Assembly: GCA_902515095.1 (NCBI GenBank)
Contig: CABXTC010000001.1
Span: 126,309 to 190,308 of the forward strand
DNA length: 64,000 nt
From: an uncultured Pelagibacteraceae bacterium
Lineage (GTDB): Bacteria > Pseudomonadota > Alphaproteobacteria > Pelagibacterales > Pelagibacteraceae
Reading direction: 5' to 3'
The notes beneath the pieces are model-generated. The model was not told the origin of the DNA and ran no database searches. It was given only the letters and a program-made list of their open reading frames with translations. The number at the start of each line of letters is the position of its first letter. The stretch's first letter is position 1. The position numbers and the translations under genes are program-made. Positions 20,670 through 30,596 of this stretch are shown here, piece after piece.

Positions 20670-20956
20670 TATTCAATCACCTTGGGTACTACAAAATAAT
20701 CCTCATTATCTTGAGGAGAATTTTTAATAATTTGTTCTCTAATATTTTTACTTTTTACTTCATCAGATCTTAATTTTAGTGTTGTTTCAGCGATAGAAGT
20801 TAATGGTTCTACATTATCAGTTTTTAATTCATTAAGTTTTTCAATAAAATCAAAAATAGAATTTAGATCACCAGCCAATTTTTCAGCTCTTTTCTCATCA
20901 ACTGAAATTCTTGCTAATTTAGATATATGTTTTATTGTTTTAAGATCTATACTCAT
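20669..20956 (-). CDS. gatC: Asp-tRNA(Asn)/Glu-tRNA(Gln) amidotransferase subunit C
   Basis: IKHISKLARISVDEKRAEKLAGDLNSIFDFIEKL. Confidence 0.95.
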   Translation of the reverse strand: MSIDLKTIKHISKLARISVDEKRAEKLAGDLNSIFDFIEKLNELKTDNVEPLTSIAETTLKLRSDEVKSKNIREQIIKNSPQDNEDYFVVPKVIE

Positions 20957-21006
20957 ATGCTATTTAAATATGACGCAAAGTATCACTTAAGTTTAAAATA
21001 TACAAT

Positions 21007-21462
21007 ATGATCACTTTAGAGGAATTTAAAAAAAAACACTCGGATAAGTGTAGATTGATAGGTTTAGACCTAGGTTCTAAAAGAATTGGTGTGTCAATCT
21101 GTGATGAAAAACAATTGATAGCTACTCCATTAAAAACAATAAATAGAAATTTGCTTAAGGATCTTATTGATGAACTCAAGTTAATCATCAATGAAAATAA
21201 TATAAAGGGAATCATTGTTGGAAACCCTTTAAATATGGATGGATCCTCAGGTAAGTCGGCTCAATCAGTAAAAGATACAACAAAAAATATTGAAAAAAAC
21301 GTAGATATTCCAATTTGCCTATGGGATGAGAGACTATCAACTGTTGGTGCTTTTAACCTATCTAGCCAATTAGATGTTAATGTGAGTAAAAGAGAAAAAA
21401 AAATAGATGAAAACGCTGCTGCTTTTATATTACAAGGAGCTTTAGATTTTTTGAATAATTAA
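21007..21462 (+). CDS. ruvX: Holliday junction resolvase-like / pre-16S rRNA nuclease
   Basis: LIGLDLGSKRIGVSICD, IIVGNPLNMDGSSG, LWDERLSTV, DENAAAFILQ. Confidence 0.94.
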   Translation: MITLEEFKKKHSDKCRLIGLDLGSKRIGVSICDEKQLIATPLKTINRNLLKDLIDELKLIINENNIKGIIVGNPLNMDGSSGKSAQSVKDTTKNIEKNVDIPICLWDERLSTVGAFNLSSQLDVNVSKREKKIDENAAAFILQGALDFLNN

Positions 21463-21495
21463 TACTTGCTATTATAGAGGTTTATAGTTATAGAG

Positions 21496-22446
21496 TTGGT
21501 TTTAATGGCAATTAAAACAAATCAAGCTATTAAAATTTCTCAAAAGCACTTGTTAGGAATTCAAGATTTATCGATTAATGATGTTAATATAATACTTGAT
21601 GAAGCAAATTCATTTATAAAAGTAAATCAAAGTAAAAATAAAAAAGTTGATGTTTTAAGAGGCAAAACTCAAATTAATTTATTTTTTGAACCTTCCACTA
21701 GAACTCAAAGCTCATTTGAATTAGCTGGTAAAAGACTTGGAGCTGACGTTATGTCAATGAATATTAGTAACTCAGCAATTAAAAAAGGTGAAACATTAAT
21801 AGATACAGCAATGACACTTAATGCAATGCATCCTGATATTATTGTAGTTAGACATCAAGATTCTGGAGCATGTAATCTACTTTCACAAAAGGTGAACTGT
21901 GCAGTTCTTAATGCTGGTGACGGAAGAAGAGAGCACCCTACCCAAGCTTTATTAGATGCATTAACAATAATTAATCGTAAAAAAGAAATTCAAGGATTAA
22001 AAATTGCAATCTGTGGAGATATACTTCATTCAAGAGTAGCAAGATCAAATATTTATTTACTTAGTATGTTGGGTGCAGAAGTGAACATTATTGCTCCAAC
22101 AAATCTTATGCCAAAAGAAATTGAAAAATTTGGTGTTAATACTTTTACAGATATGAAAAAAGGATTGAAAGATTGTGATATTGTTATGATGTTAAGATTA
22201 CAAAGTGAGCGAATGACGAGTTCATATCTTTCATCAAATAGAGAGTATTATGAATATTATGGATTAACTCCTGATAAATTAGAACATGCCAAACCTGATG
22301 CTTTAATTATGCATCCTGGTCCAATGAATAGAGGTATAGAAATAGATACAATGCTAGCAGATGATATAAATAAAAGTGTTATTAAAGAACAAGTTGAATT
22401 AGGTGTCGCGGTAAGAATGGCTTGTCTAAAAATATTTTGTACATAA
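21496..22446 (+). CDS. pyrB: aspartate carbamoyltransferase catalytic subunit
   Basis: [45 protein letters not shown]. Confidence 0.97.
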   Translation: MVLMAIKTNQAIKISQKHLLGIQDLSINDVNIILDEANSFIKVNQSKNKKVDVLRGKTQINLFFEPSTRTQSSFELAGKRLGADVMSMNISNSAIKKGETLIDTAMTLNAMHPDIIVVRHQDSGACNLLSQKVNCAVLNAGDGRREHPTQALLDALTIINRKKEIQGLKIAICGDILHSRVARSNIYLLSMLGAEVNIIAPTNLMPKEIEKFGVNTFTDMKKGLKDCDIVMMLRLQSERMTSSYLSSNREYYEYYGLTPDKLEHAKPDALIMHPGPMNRGIEIDTMLADDINKSVIKEQVELGVAVRMACLKIFCT

Positions 22447-23733
22447 ATGAAAAAACAATATTTTATAAATGCTAATATAATTGATCCTCATAACTCTATA
22501 AATGAAAATGGGGGTTTGATTATTAGTGAAGATGGAAAAATCGAAGCCATAGGAAAAAAAGTAAATATTAATAATTTACCAAGTAGAGAAAAACCAATTG
22601 ATTTAAAAGGTAAGCATATTTTTCCTGGATTAGTTGATATGAGAGTTTTTGTTGGTGAACCAGGATATGAATATAAAGAAAACTTTAGAACTTTGAGTGA
22701 AGCAGCACTCTCTGGAGGCGTCACTTCTGTAGTAACAATGCCAAATACAGATCCAATAATTGACAATGTTTCTATAGTCGATTTTCTAAAAAGAAGAGGA
22801 AGAGATAAATCAAAAATAAATATTTATCCATGTGCCTCCTTAACAAAGAATATTGAGGGTACAAACATGACAGAATTTGGTCTCTTACAAAGTAAAGGAA
22901 TAATTGCATTCACAGATGGTGTAAAAACAATTCAAAATCCAAGATTGATGTCTAGAATAATGAACTCTGCTAAAGATTTGGGTAGTTTAATAATGCAACA
23001 TGCGGAAGATTATGAGCTAGCAAAAAATGGAATGATTAACTCTGGAATAATAGCCTCTAAATTAGGTCTATCCGGTATACCTGAAATTGCTGAGCGTATC
23101 CTGATTGAGAGAGATTTAACATTACTGGAAAAAGTTAAATGTAGATATCATATCTCTCAATTATCATCACATAAGTCTATTGAAGTAATTAAATCAAGAA
23201 AGGAAATTGTAAAATTCACATGTGGAGTTTCAGTTAATAACTTATCTTTGAATGAAAACGACATAGGAGATTTCAAAACATTTTTAAAATTGTCTCCACC
23301 ATTAAGAAAAGAAGAAGATAGAATAGCTTTAGTTCAGGGTTTAAAGGATGATCTAATTGATGTAATAGTTTCAGATCACAAGCCTGAGGATGAAGAATCA
23401 AAAAGATTAACATTTGCTCAAGCAGCAACTGGTGCATCAGGTATAGAGACACTGTTATCTCTAAGTTTAGAATTATATCACAATGAATCTCTCAAATTAG
23501 AAACAATAATTAAAGCATTAACATCAAACCCTGCAAAAATATTAAAAATAGATAAAGGTAATCTCTCTATTGGCAATGATGCAGATCTTTGTATTGTAGA
23601 TATAGATAAACCTTGGATTGTAAAAAAAGATAAGCTTATCTCAAAATCAAAAAATACATCTATAGAAGACAAAAAACTTCAAGGCAAAGTCACAAATACA
23701 TTTGTAAAAGGTAAAGAATTATTTAAGCTATAG
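22447..23733 (+). CDS. pyrC: dihydroorotase
   Basis: GKHIFPGLVDMRVFVGEPGYEYKE, MPNTDP, ISDHKPEDEESK-like block; adjacent to pyrB. The DxHxH site is degenerate (DMRVF), as in noncatalytic or divergent homologs. Confidence 0.85.
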   Translation: MKKQYFINANIIDPHNSINENGGLIISEDGKIEAIGKKVNINNLPSREKPIDLKGKHIFPGLVDMRVFVGEPGYEYKENFRTLSEAALSGGVTSVVTMPNTDPIIDNVSIVDFLKRRGRDKSKINIYPCASLTKNIEGTNMTEFGLLQSKGIIAFTDGVKTIQNPRLMSRIMNSAKDLGSLIMQHAEDYELAKNGMINSGIIASKLGLSGIPEIAERILIERDLTLLEKVKCRYHISQLSSHKSIEVIKSRKEIVKFTCGVSVNNLSLNENDIGDFKTFLKLSPPLRKEEDRIALVQGLKDDLIDVIVSDHKPEDEESKRLTFAQAATGASGIETLLSLSLELYHNESLKLETIIKALTSNPAKILKIDKGNLSIGNDADLCIVDIDKPWIVKKDKLISKSKNTSIEDKKLQGKVTNTFVKGKELFKL

Positions 23734-23734
23734 T

Positions 23735-24313
23735 ATGGATATTTTAATCATAGGTATATTTTCATATTTAATGGGATCAATTCCATTTGGATTAATATTA
23801 ACAAAAATTTTTTTAAAAAAAGATATAAGAAATATTGGATCTGGAAATATTGGAGCTACAAATGTACTTAGAACCGGTAACAAAACAATTGGTTACGCTA
23901 CGCTATCTCTTGATATTTTAAAAGCTGTTACACCTGTAATATTTGTTAAAATTTATCACACAGATTTATTATATTTAGCATCATTATGTGCATTTATAGG
24001 TCATGTATTTCCTATATGGCTAAAATTTAAAGGAGGGAAAGGTGTTGCAACATACGTTGGTATTTTATTTGCTATAAATATTTATTTTGGAATTATTTTT
24101 GCTTTATCTTGGTTCATAATTTTTGTTATAACAAAATTTTCATCTTTATCTTCATTAACTGCTTCTATATCAGTTCCTGTTTATTTGGTGGTAACCAGTC
24201 AATTTAATGATATATTTTTTTTTATAATCATGTTTGTATTAATTTTTTTTACCCATCGAGAAAATATTAAAAGATTGAAAAATAAAGAAGAAACTAAGAC
24301 AAAAATTTATTAG
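23735..24313 (+). CDS. plsY: glycerol-3-phosphate acyltransferase
   Basis: YLMGSIPFGLILTK, DIRNIGSGNIGATNVLRTGNK, FKGGKGVATYVG. Confidence 0.96.
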   Translation: MDILIIGIFSYLMGSIPFGLILTKIFLKKDIRNIGSGNIGATNVLRTGNKTIGYATLSLDILKAVTPVIFVKIYHTDLLYLASLCAFIGHVFPIWLKFKGGKGVATYVGILFAINIYFGIIFALSWFIIFVITKFSSLSSLTASISVPVYLVVTSQFNDIFFFIIMFVLIFFTHRENIKRLKNKEETKTKIY

Positions 24314-24349
24314 TTTGACTATCTAACTCTTTTAGGTAGTTTGTAATTT

Positions 24350-26929
24350 ATGAACTTAGTCATTGTAGAAAGTCCAGCTAAAGCCAAAACTATCAATAAA
24401 TATTTAGGTGATAATTATAAAGTATTAGCCAGTTATGGACATATTAGAGATTTACCCTCTAAGAATGGTTCTGTTGATCCAGATCAAGATTTTAAAATGG
24501 AATGGGAGATCGACAGCTTTTCTAAAAAATATCTAAAGGAAATCACAGACGCTGCCAAAGATTCTTCAAAAATAATATTGGCTACCGATCCTGATCGTGA
24601 AGGTGAAGCGATAGCTTGGCATGTAAAAGAGTATCTCAATGAAAAAAAACTTCTTAAAGATAAAGAAATAGAAAGAGTTGTGTTTAATGAAATAACAAAA
24701 AAAGCAGTAATTTATGGTATTGAAAATCCAAGGCAAATTGAACCACTTTTGGTTGATGCTTACATGGCCCGAAGAGCCTTAGATTACTTGGTTGGCTTTA
24801 ATATTTCACCAATATTATGGACAAAACTTCCAGGCTCTAAATCTGCAGGTAGAGTTCAATCAGTAGCTTTAAAATTAATAACTGAAAGAGAACATCAAAT
24901 TGAGTCATTTAAGCCAGAAGAATTTTGGACTTTAAGTTGCAAATTTAAAGATGAAAAAAATCAAAACATCTTAGCAAGTATTAGTCAACTAGATAACAAC
25001 AAAGTTGAAAAATTCTCTTTTAGAAATAAAGATGAGATTAATAAGGCCATATCAAGTATCAATCAAAAAAAATTTAATATTACTGATATATCTAGTAAAG
25101 TGGTAAATCGTAATCCATCAGGACCATTTACTACATCAACTCTTCAACAAACAGCTTCAAGTCGATTAGGTTTTGGTGCATCAAGAACTATGCAAATTGC
25201 TCAAAAGCTTTACCAAGGAGTTGAAATTGAAGGAGAAACTATAGGTTTGATAACATATATGAGAACAGACGGTACTAATTTATCGAAAGATGCCGTTGTT
25301 GCTTTTAGAGATTATATCAAAAAAGAAATAGGTAACGAATATTTGCCTGAAAGTGCCTTAAATTACTCTGGTAAAAAAGCAAAAAATGCACAAGAAGCAC
25401 ATGAAGCAATAAGACCCACGGATGTTATCAGAACTCCCCAAAGTGTAAAAAAGTATCTAAGCACAGATCAAAATAAACTTTATGATTTGATATGGAGTAG
25501 AGCTTTATCTTCTCAAATGCAATCTGCTAAATTTGATAGAAATACTATCACAATAACATCAGATAATAATGATACAATATGCAAAGCAAGTGGATCAGTT
25601 CTTAAATTTGATGGATTCTTAAAGATATATAATAATCAAGGTAAGGATGATGATGAAAGCATTCTACCCTCTGTGTCTAAAGGACTTGTAAATATTGAGT
25701 CTTTAATAGATGAACAGCATTTTACACAACCACCTCCGAGATATTCTGAGGCTAGCTTGGTGAAAAAACTAGAGGAATTAGGAATAGGAAGACCATCTAC
25801 TTATGCAAGTATAATTTCTACAATAGCAAATAGAGGTTACGCAGAGATATTGAATAAAAGATTTTTTCCCACTGATAGAGGAAAACTTATTTCAGCTTTT
25901 CTTGAAAAATTGTTCTCAAAATATGTGGATTATAACTTTACCGCTGGATTGGAGGATCAATTAGACGAGATTACAACTGGTAAAGAAAGCTGGATAAAAG
26001 TTTTGGAGCTGTTCTGGAAAGACTTCAATAACAATGTGGCTGAAGTAAAGGAAAAAAGAACAAGAGAGGTCTTAGATCTGTTAAATGATAGTTTGGGAGA
26101 TTTGGTTTTCGATAAGGATGATAAAGGAAACATTGTAAGAAAGTGTCAATTATGTAATTCAGGGACACTAAGCTTAAAAAATAGCTTTAGAGGTGGTGCA
26201 TTTATTGGTTGCTCAAATTACCCTGAATGCAAATTTACAAGACCTTTGTCTAAAGCTAAAGCAGCGGCACAAGCACAGCTAGCTGAACCAAAATTTATTG
26301 GAAAACATGAGAACGGCAATGATATATATCTCAAAAATGGAAGATTCGGTCCATATTTGCAATATGAAAAAATTCCAGAAGATATAGAAATTGAAAAAAC
26401 TCCAAAGAAAAAAAAGAAAACAAAAAAACTTAAATCGGATGTAAATGAACTTTTAAAAAATGTCTCTATTCCAAAGGGTTTGGAATTAGAGAGTATAGAT
26501 TTAGAAAAAGCACAATTTTTATGCTCACTACCAAAATCTTTAGGAATAAATCCTGATAACCAAAAAGAAATTACTTTAAACACTGGAAGATTTGGTCCTT
26601 ACCTAAAGTGTGAAAATAAATCAGCTCGAATAGAAAATATTGAAGAAATTTTTTCTATTGGTTTAAATAGAGCGATAACATTAATTGCTGAGGCTAAACC
26701 TGGAAGAATGTCTTCTTCTATGATCAAAGATTTAGGTGAACACCCTGAGGATAAAAAACCAGTTAGAATTATGAAGGGACAATACGGACCATATATCAAG
26801 TATAAATCTCTAAATGCAACAATACCTGAGGAAAAGGATCCAATAGAACTCACTATGGAGGAGGCATTAATATTGATTGAGAAAAGAAAAGAATACGATA
26901 AAACAAAAAAGAAAAGAAAGAAAAAATGA
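24350..26929 (+). CDS. topA: DNA topoisomerase I
   Basis: NLVIVESPAKAKTINKYLG, ATDPDREGEAIAWH, ITYMRTDGTNLS, C-terminal Zn finger and GRFGPY repeats. Confidence 0.98.
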   Translation: MNLVIVESPAKAKTINKYLGDNYKVLASYGHIRDLPSKNGSVDPDQDFKMEWEIDSFSKKYLKEITDAAKDSSKIILATDPDREGEAIAWHVKEYLNEKKLLKDKEIERVVFNEITKKAVIYGIENPRQIEPLLVDAYMARRALDYLVGFNISPILWTKLPGSKSAGRVQSVALKLITEREHQIESFKPEEFWTLSCKFKDEKNQNILASISQLDNNKVEKFSFRNKDEINKAISSINQKKFNITDISSKVVNRNPSGPFTTSTLQQTASSRLGFGASRTMQIAQKLYQGVEIEGETIGLITYMRTDGTNLSKDAVVAFRDYIKKEIGNEYLPESALNYSGKKAKNAQEAHEAIRPTDVIRTPQSVKKYLSTDQNKLYDLIWSRALSSQMQSAKFDRNTITITSDNNDTICKASGSVLKFDGFLKIYNNQGKDDDESILPSVSKGLVNIESLIDEQHFTQPPPRYSEASLVKKLEELGIGRPSTYASIISTIANRGYAEILNKRFFPTDRGKLISAFLEKLFSKYVDYNFTAGLEDQLDEITTGKESWIKVLELFWKDFNNNVAEVKEKRTREVLDLLNDSLGDLVFDKDDKGNIVRKCQLCNSGTLSLKNSFRGGAFIGCSNYPECKFTRPLSKAKAAAQAQLAEPKFIGKHENGNDIYLKNGRFGPYLQYEKIPEDIEIEKTPKKKKKTKKLKSDVNELLKNVSIPKGLELESIDLEKAQFLCSLPKSLGINPDNQKEITLNTGRFGPYLKCENKSARIENIEEIFSIGLNRAITLIAEAKPGRMSSSMIKDLGEHPEDKKPVRIMKGQYGPYIKYKSLNATIPEEKDPIELTMEEALILIEKRKEYDKTKKKRKKK

Positions 26930-27144
26930 AAAATATAATTTTTATAGCTATTTTATTTTGTTTAAACTTTAATACCTATTCTTTTTCAAATGAGGTTGAT
27001 TGTGCTGAGTTTAAAAAATTCTCAGTCAATTATATGAAATGTAAGGCTAATTTAATTAAAAACAAAGCAATATCTAAAAGTAAAAATTTTGTAGACGATA
27101 CAAAAAGTTTCCAAAAAAAAGAGTGGTCAAAAGAAAAAAATTAA
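26926..27144 (+). CDS. small exported hypothetical protein (72 aa)
   Basis: ATGA overlap with topA stop; signal peptide MKNIIFIAILFCLNFNTYSFS followed by short Lys-rich region with two Cys. Confidence 0.65.
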   Translation: MKNIIFIAILFCLNFNTYSFSNEVDCAEFKKFSVNYMKCKANLIKNKAISKSKNFVDDTKSFQKKEWSKEKN

Positions 27145-27172
27145 TTATTTTTAATGAGACAGTTTTAGAAAA

Positions 27173-27634
27173 ATGGATTATAAAGAAAATTTAAAAAAAC
27201 TAAATCTAAAATTACCCGAAGCTAAATCACCGGTGGGAAATTATGTTGCAACTAAAATTTCTGGAAAAATGCTTTTTGTGTCAGGTCAAATTTCAATTGA
27301 TGAAAAGGGTCAACTAATTAAAGGTAAGGTTGGAAAAGATTTAGATTTAGAATCTGGATATAATGCAGCTAAAAGATGTGCACTAAGCATTATTTCTCAA
27401 ATAATGAAAGCTTGCGATAATGATATAGCAAAGATTAAATCTTGCATTAAACTTACTGGTTTTGTTAATTCTACTGATGATTTTAATGATCAACCTAAGG
27501 TTATAAACGGTGCTTCAGATTTAATTGTATCAGTCTTTGGTGACTCAGGTATGCATACGAGGGCAGCTGTAAGTGTAAATAGTCTTCCATTAGGTGTTGC
27601 TGTAGAAGTTGATGCAATATTTGAGTTAAATTAA
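27173..27634 (+). CDS. RidA/YjgF-family protein
   Basis: MLFVSGQISIDEKG, CALSIISQIMKAC, FGDSGMHTRAAVSVNSLPLGVAVEVDAIFEL. Confidence 0.92.
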   Translation: MDYKENLKKLNLKLPEAKSPVGNYVATKISGKMLFVSGQISIDEKGQLIKGKVGKDLDLESGYNAAKRCALSIISQIMKACDNDIAKIKSCIKLTGFVNSTDDFNDQPKVINGASDLIVSVFGDSGMHTRAAVSVNSLPLGVAVEVDAIFELN

Positions 27635-27636
27635 AT

Positions 27637-28935
27637 TTATCTTCCAATGCTATAATACTTAAAACCTTGATTTCTTATTTTTGTAGGAGAATAAATATTT
27701 CTCATATCGTAAATAATAAATTTTTTACCCTTTACTAAATTCTTAAAATTAATTGATTTAAAGTCGTTCCATTCCGTATGAATAATCACTAGATCAGCAC
27801 CCTGAACCGATTCTTTAATATTATCAATATTTAAAACATTTTTAATTTTTAAAAATTCTTTTTTGAATCCTGTTGGATCAAAATATCTTATTTTAGCACC
27901 CTTTTTTGATAAAGTAGGTATCATAGTTAAACTAGACGAATCTCTCATATCATCAGTGTTAGCTTTAAATGTTACACCTAAAAAAGTAATTTTTTTATTT
28001 TTAACTTTATTATTTAAAATTTTATATACTTTATTAAGTAGAAGATTTGATCTATTTTCATTTGATTTAATAACTGACTTTATAACAGATAAATTTGTTT
28101 TAAATTTATCAGCTGTAGAAGTTATTGCTTTTGTGTCTTTTGGAAAACATGATCCACCATATGCGGGTCCAGCTCTTAGAAATCGTCCACCTATTCTTTT
28201 GTCTAAACCCATTCCAATTGAAATATCCTCAACATTTATATCTGTATTTTCACAAAGATTCGCTATTTCATTGATAAATGTAATTTTGGTAGCCAAAAAG
28301 GCATTCGAAGCATATTTAATCAATTCAGCTGCTCTTCTAGATGTATTGATATAATGAGCTCCTTTAGAGATTAGAGGAGAATATAAATTATTCATTAAAC
28401 GATTTGATTTATTATCATTTGATCCCACAACTATTCTATCAGGATAAGTAAAATCTCTTATAGCCTCACCTTCTCTCAAAAACTCTGGGTTGGATACAAC
28501 TGAAAATTTCTTACTAGAGTGTCTTTTTTTTAGAATTTTTTCAATTTGATCACCGGTAGTGACTGGAACAGTTGATTTTGTTACAATTATTTTAAACTTG
28601 TTTAGTGATAAACTTATTTCTTTTGCGGCTGAAAAAATTTGACTTAAGTCAGCAGAACTACCACCTTTTTTTGTTGGCGTTCCTACGCAAATAAAAATTA
28701 TATCAGAGACTTTAATTGATTCTTTTAAATTTGTGGAAAATTTTAATCTTTTATTTTTATAGTTCTTATTTACTAACTCAGTTAATCCGGGCTCATAAAT
28801 AGGAACTTTTCCTTTTAATAGTAAATCAATTTTTTTAATATCTTTATCAACACAAATTACATTATTACCTAAATCAGCAAAACAAACACCACTGACTAAT
28901 CCAACATAGCCTGTACCTATCATACAAAGTTTCAT
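27637..28935 (-). CDS. ugd: UDP-glucose 6-dehydrogenase
   Basis: MIGTGYVGLVSGVCFADLGNNVICVD, NPEFLREGEAIRDF, GPAYGGSCFPKDTKA. Confidence 0.96.
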   Translation of the reverse strand: MKLCMIGTGYVGLVSGVCFADLGNNVICVDKDIKKIDLLLKGKVPIYEPGLTELVNKNYKNKRLKFSTNLKESIKVSDIIFICVGTPTKKGGSSADLSQIFSAAKEISLSLNKFKIIVTKSTVPVTTGDQIEKILKKRHSSKKFSVVSNPEFLREGEAIRDFTYPDRIVVGSNDNKSNRLMNNLYSPLISKGAHYINTSRRAAELIKYASNAFLATKITFINEIANLCENTDINVEDISIGMGLDKRIGGRFLRAGPAYGGSCFPKDTKAITSTADKFKTNLSVIKSVIKSNENRSNLLLNKVYKILNNKVKNKKITFLGVTFKANTDDMRDSSSLTMIPTLSKKGAKIRYFDPTGFKKEFLKIKNVLNIDNIKESVQGADLVIIHTEWNDFKSINFKNLVKGKKFIIYDMRNIYSPTKIRNQGFKYYSIGR

Positions 28936-29747
28936 AGTTTAGCTATTTCCAAAGTTGATTTGATATATCCATTCATGCTTCCGCAATCTAAATATTTTCC
29001 TAAAAAATTATGAGCAATAAATTTTTCATTTTTAAAAATTAATGACTGTATTGCATCAGTAATGTGAATTTCGCCTCCCTTTCCAGGTTTTTGCTTTGAT
29101 AATCTTGAAAATATCTTTTTGGATAAGATATATCTTCCTATAACTGCTTTGTTTGATGGTGCATTTGCAATAATAGGTTTTTCAATAACATCTTTAATTA
29201 TGAAGTTATTTTTATCGATTCTTTTTCCTAATTTATAAATTCCCCATCTTGAAACAGAACTTTTTTTTACATTCATGCTTGCCATTACAGATGATTTATA
29301 GCGATTATGTATCTTAATCATGGATTTAGAACAATTTCTTTTAATGATAAGATCATCTGGTAATAACATTAGAAAAAAATCATCCCTAATAAAATTTTTT
29401 GTTTTTAAAACTGCATCACCAGTACCAAGTGGTTTATTCTGATAAACGAATTTTATCATTTTTTTATATTTTAAAATTTTTTTATATTCTTTAATTATTC
29501 TAGGATCATTTTTTTTTTTTATAATCTTTTTATAAAACAAATCATTATAAAAATAGTCTTTTATCATTTGTTTTTTCTTTGAAATAATAAATATTATTTC
29601 TTTAATTCCAGCTTCAATACACTCATCTAAAATAAATTCAATTCCTGGTTTGCCATTTATTGGTAATAGTTCTTTTGGAAATACACTTGTCAATGGTAAT
29701 AGACGTGTGCCTAGTCCAGCTAGTGGAATAATTGCTTGTTTAATCAT
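28932..29747 (-). CDS. galU: UTP-glucose-1-phosphate uridylyltransferase
   Basis: AIIPLAGLGTRLLPLTSVFPKELLPI, PLGTGDAVL, LLPDDLI. Confidence 0.94.
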   Translation of the reverse strand: MIKQAIIPLAGLGTRLLPLTSVFPKELLPINGKPGIEFILDECIEAGIKEIIFIISKKKQMIKDYFYNDLFYKKIIKKKNDPRIIKEYKKILKYKKMIKFVYQNKPLGTGDAVLKTKNFIRDDFFLMLLPDDLIIKRNCSKSMIKIHNRYKSSVMASMNVKKSSVSRWGIYKLGKRIDKNNFIIKDVIEKPIIANAPSNKAVIGRYILSKKIFSRLSKQKPGKGGEIHITDAIQSLIFKNEKFIAHNFLGKYLDCGSMNGYIKSTLEIAKL

Positions 29748-29781
29748 TTAAATGTTTTACTTATTTAAAAGTTTTATACAA

Positions 29782-30594
29782 ATGAAAACTTTATTAAACA
29801 ATATTGATTTAAATGAGGCACTAATTGGCAAATCTAACATTGGATTTGTACCAACAATGGGTAGTCTTCATAAGGGACATATTTCTCTTATTAAAAAATC
29901 TCTGAAACGATCTAAAATTACTGTTGTAAGTATATTTGTAAATCCCAAACAATTTAATAACAAAATGGATTTCAAGAAATATCCTAGAAATATTAAAAAA
30001 GATTTAAATATTTTAAAAAGATTAAAGGTAGATTTTGTATTTATTCCTAAAACAAGAGATATCTTTAAGAGCAAAAATAATATTAAAATTAAGCTTAAAA
30101 AAAAAGAAGAAATTCTATGTGCTAGATATAGAAAAGGTCATTTTGAAGGAGTTATTGACGTGATGACCAGATTAACAAAAATTGTAAAACCTTCAAAAAT
30201 ATTCATGGGTGAAAAAGACTTTCAACAATTATTACTAGTCAAAAAATATATTGGGAACAACTATGATTCAAGAATAATACCTTGCAAAACAATCAGAGAT
30301 AAAAATAAAGTTGCTTTATCATCGAGAAATTTTCTTTTAAATAAAAATGAGCTTATTACAGCCGGAAAAATTGCAAAAAAATTGATTTCTTTTAAAAAAA
30401 AAGGATCTGGAAAACATGATCTTAAAAAGATTTTGAATATACAAAAAAATAAATTTAATAGATTATATAATATCAGAATTGAATATCTTGAACTACGTAA
30501 TAAAAATAATCTTAAAATTACTAATAAAATTAGAAATGCTAAAATTTTTATAGCTTACTATATAAATAATGTAAGACTTATTGATAATTTTTAA
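29782..30594 (+). CDS. panC: pantothenate synthetase (ORF opens at 29752; internal Met at 29782 is the likelier start)
   Basis: GFVPTMGSLHKGHISLIKKS, VSIFVNPKQF, MGEKDFQQLLLVKK. Confidence 0.93.
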   Translation: MKTLLNNIDLNEALIGKSNIGFVPTMGSLHKGHISLIKKSLKRSKITVVSIFVNPKQFNNKMDFKKYPRNIKKDLNILKRLKVDFVFIPKTRDIFKSKNNIKIKLKKKEEILCARYRKGHFEGVIDVMTRLTKIVKPSKIFMGEKDFQQLLLVKKYIGNNYDSRIIPCKTIRDKNKVALSSRNFLLNKNELITAGKIAKKLISFKKKGSGKHDLKKILNIQKNKFNRLYNIRIEYLELRNKNNLKITNKIRNAKIFIAYYINNVRLIDNF

Positions 30595-30596
30595 TT

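Noticed and set aside
26320-26860. Three repeated GRFGPY-type segments
   Set aside because: Normal C-terminal repeat modules of bacterial TopA.
27863-28354. 163-aa plus-strand ORF opposite ugd
   Set aside because: Lies wholly inside a clear UDP-glucose dehydrogenase gene.
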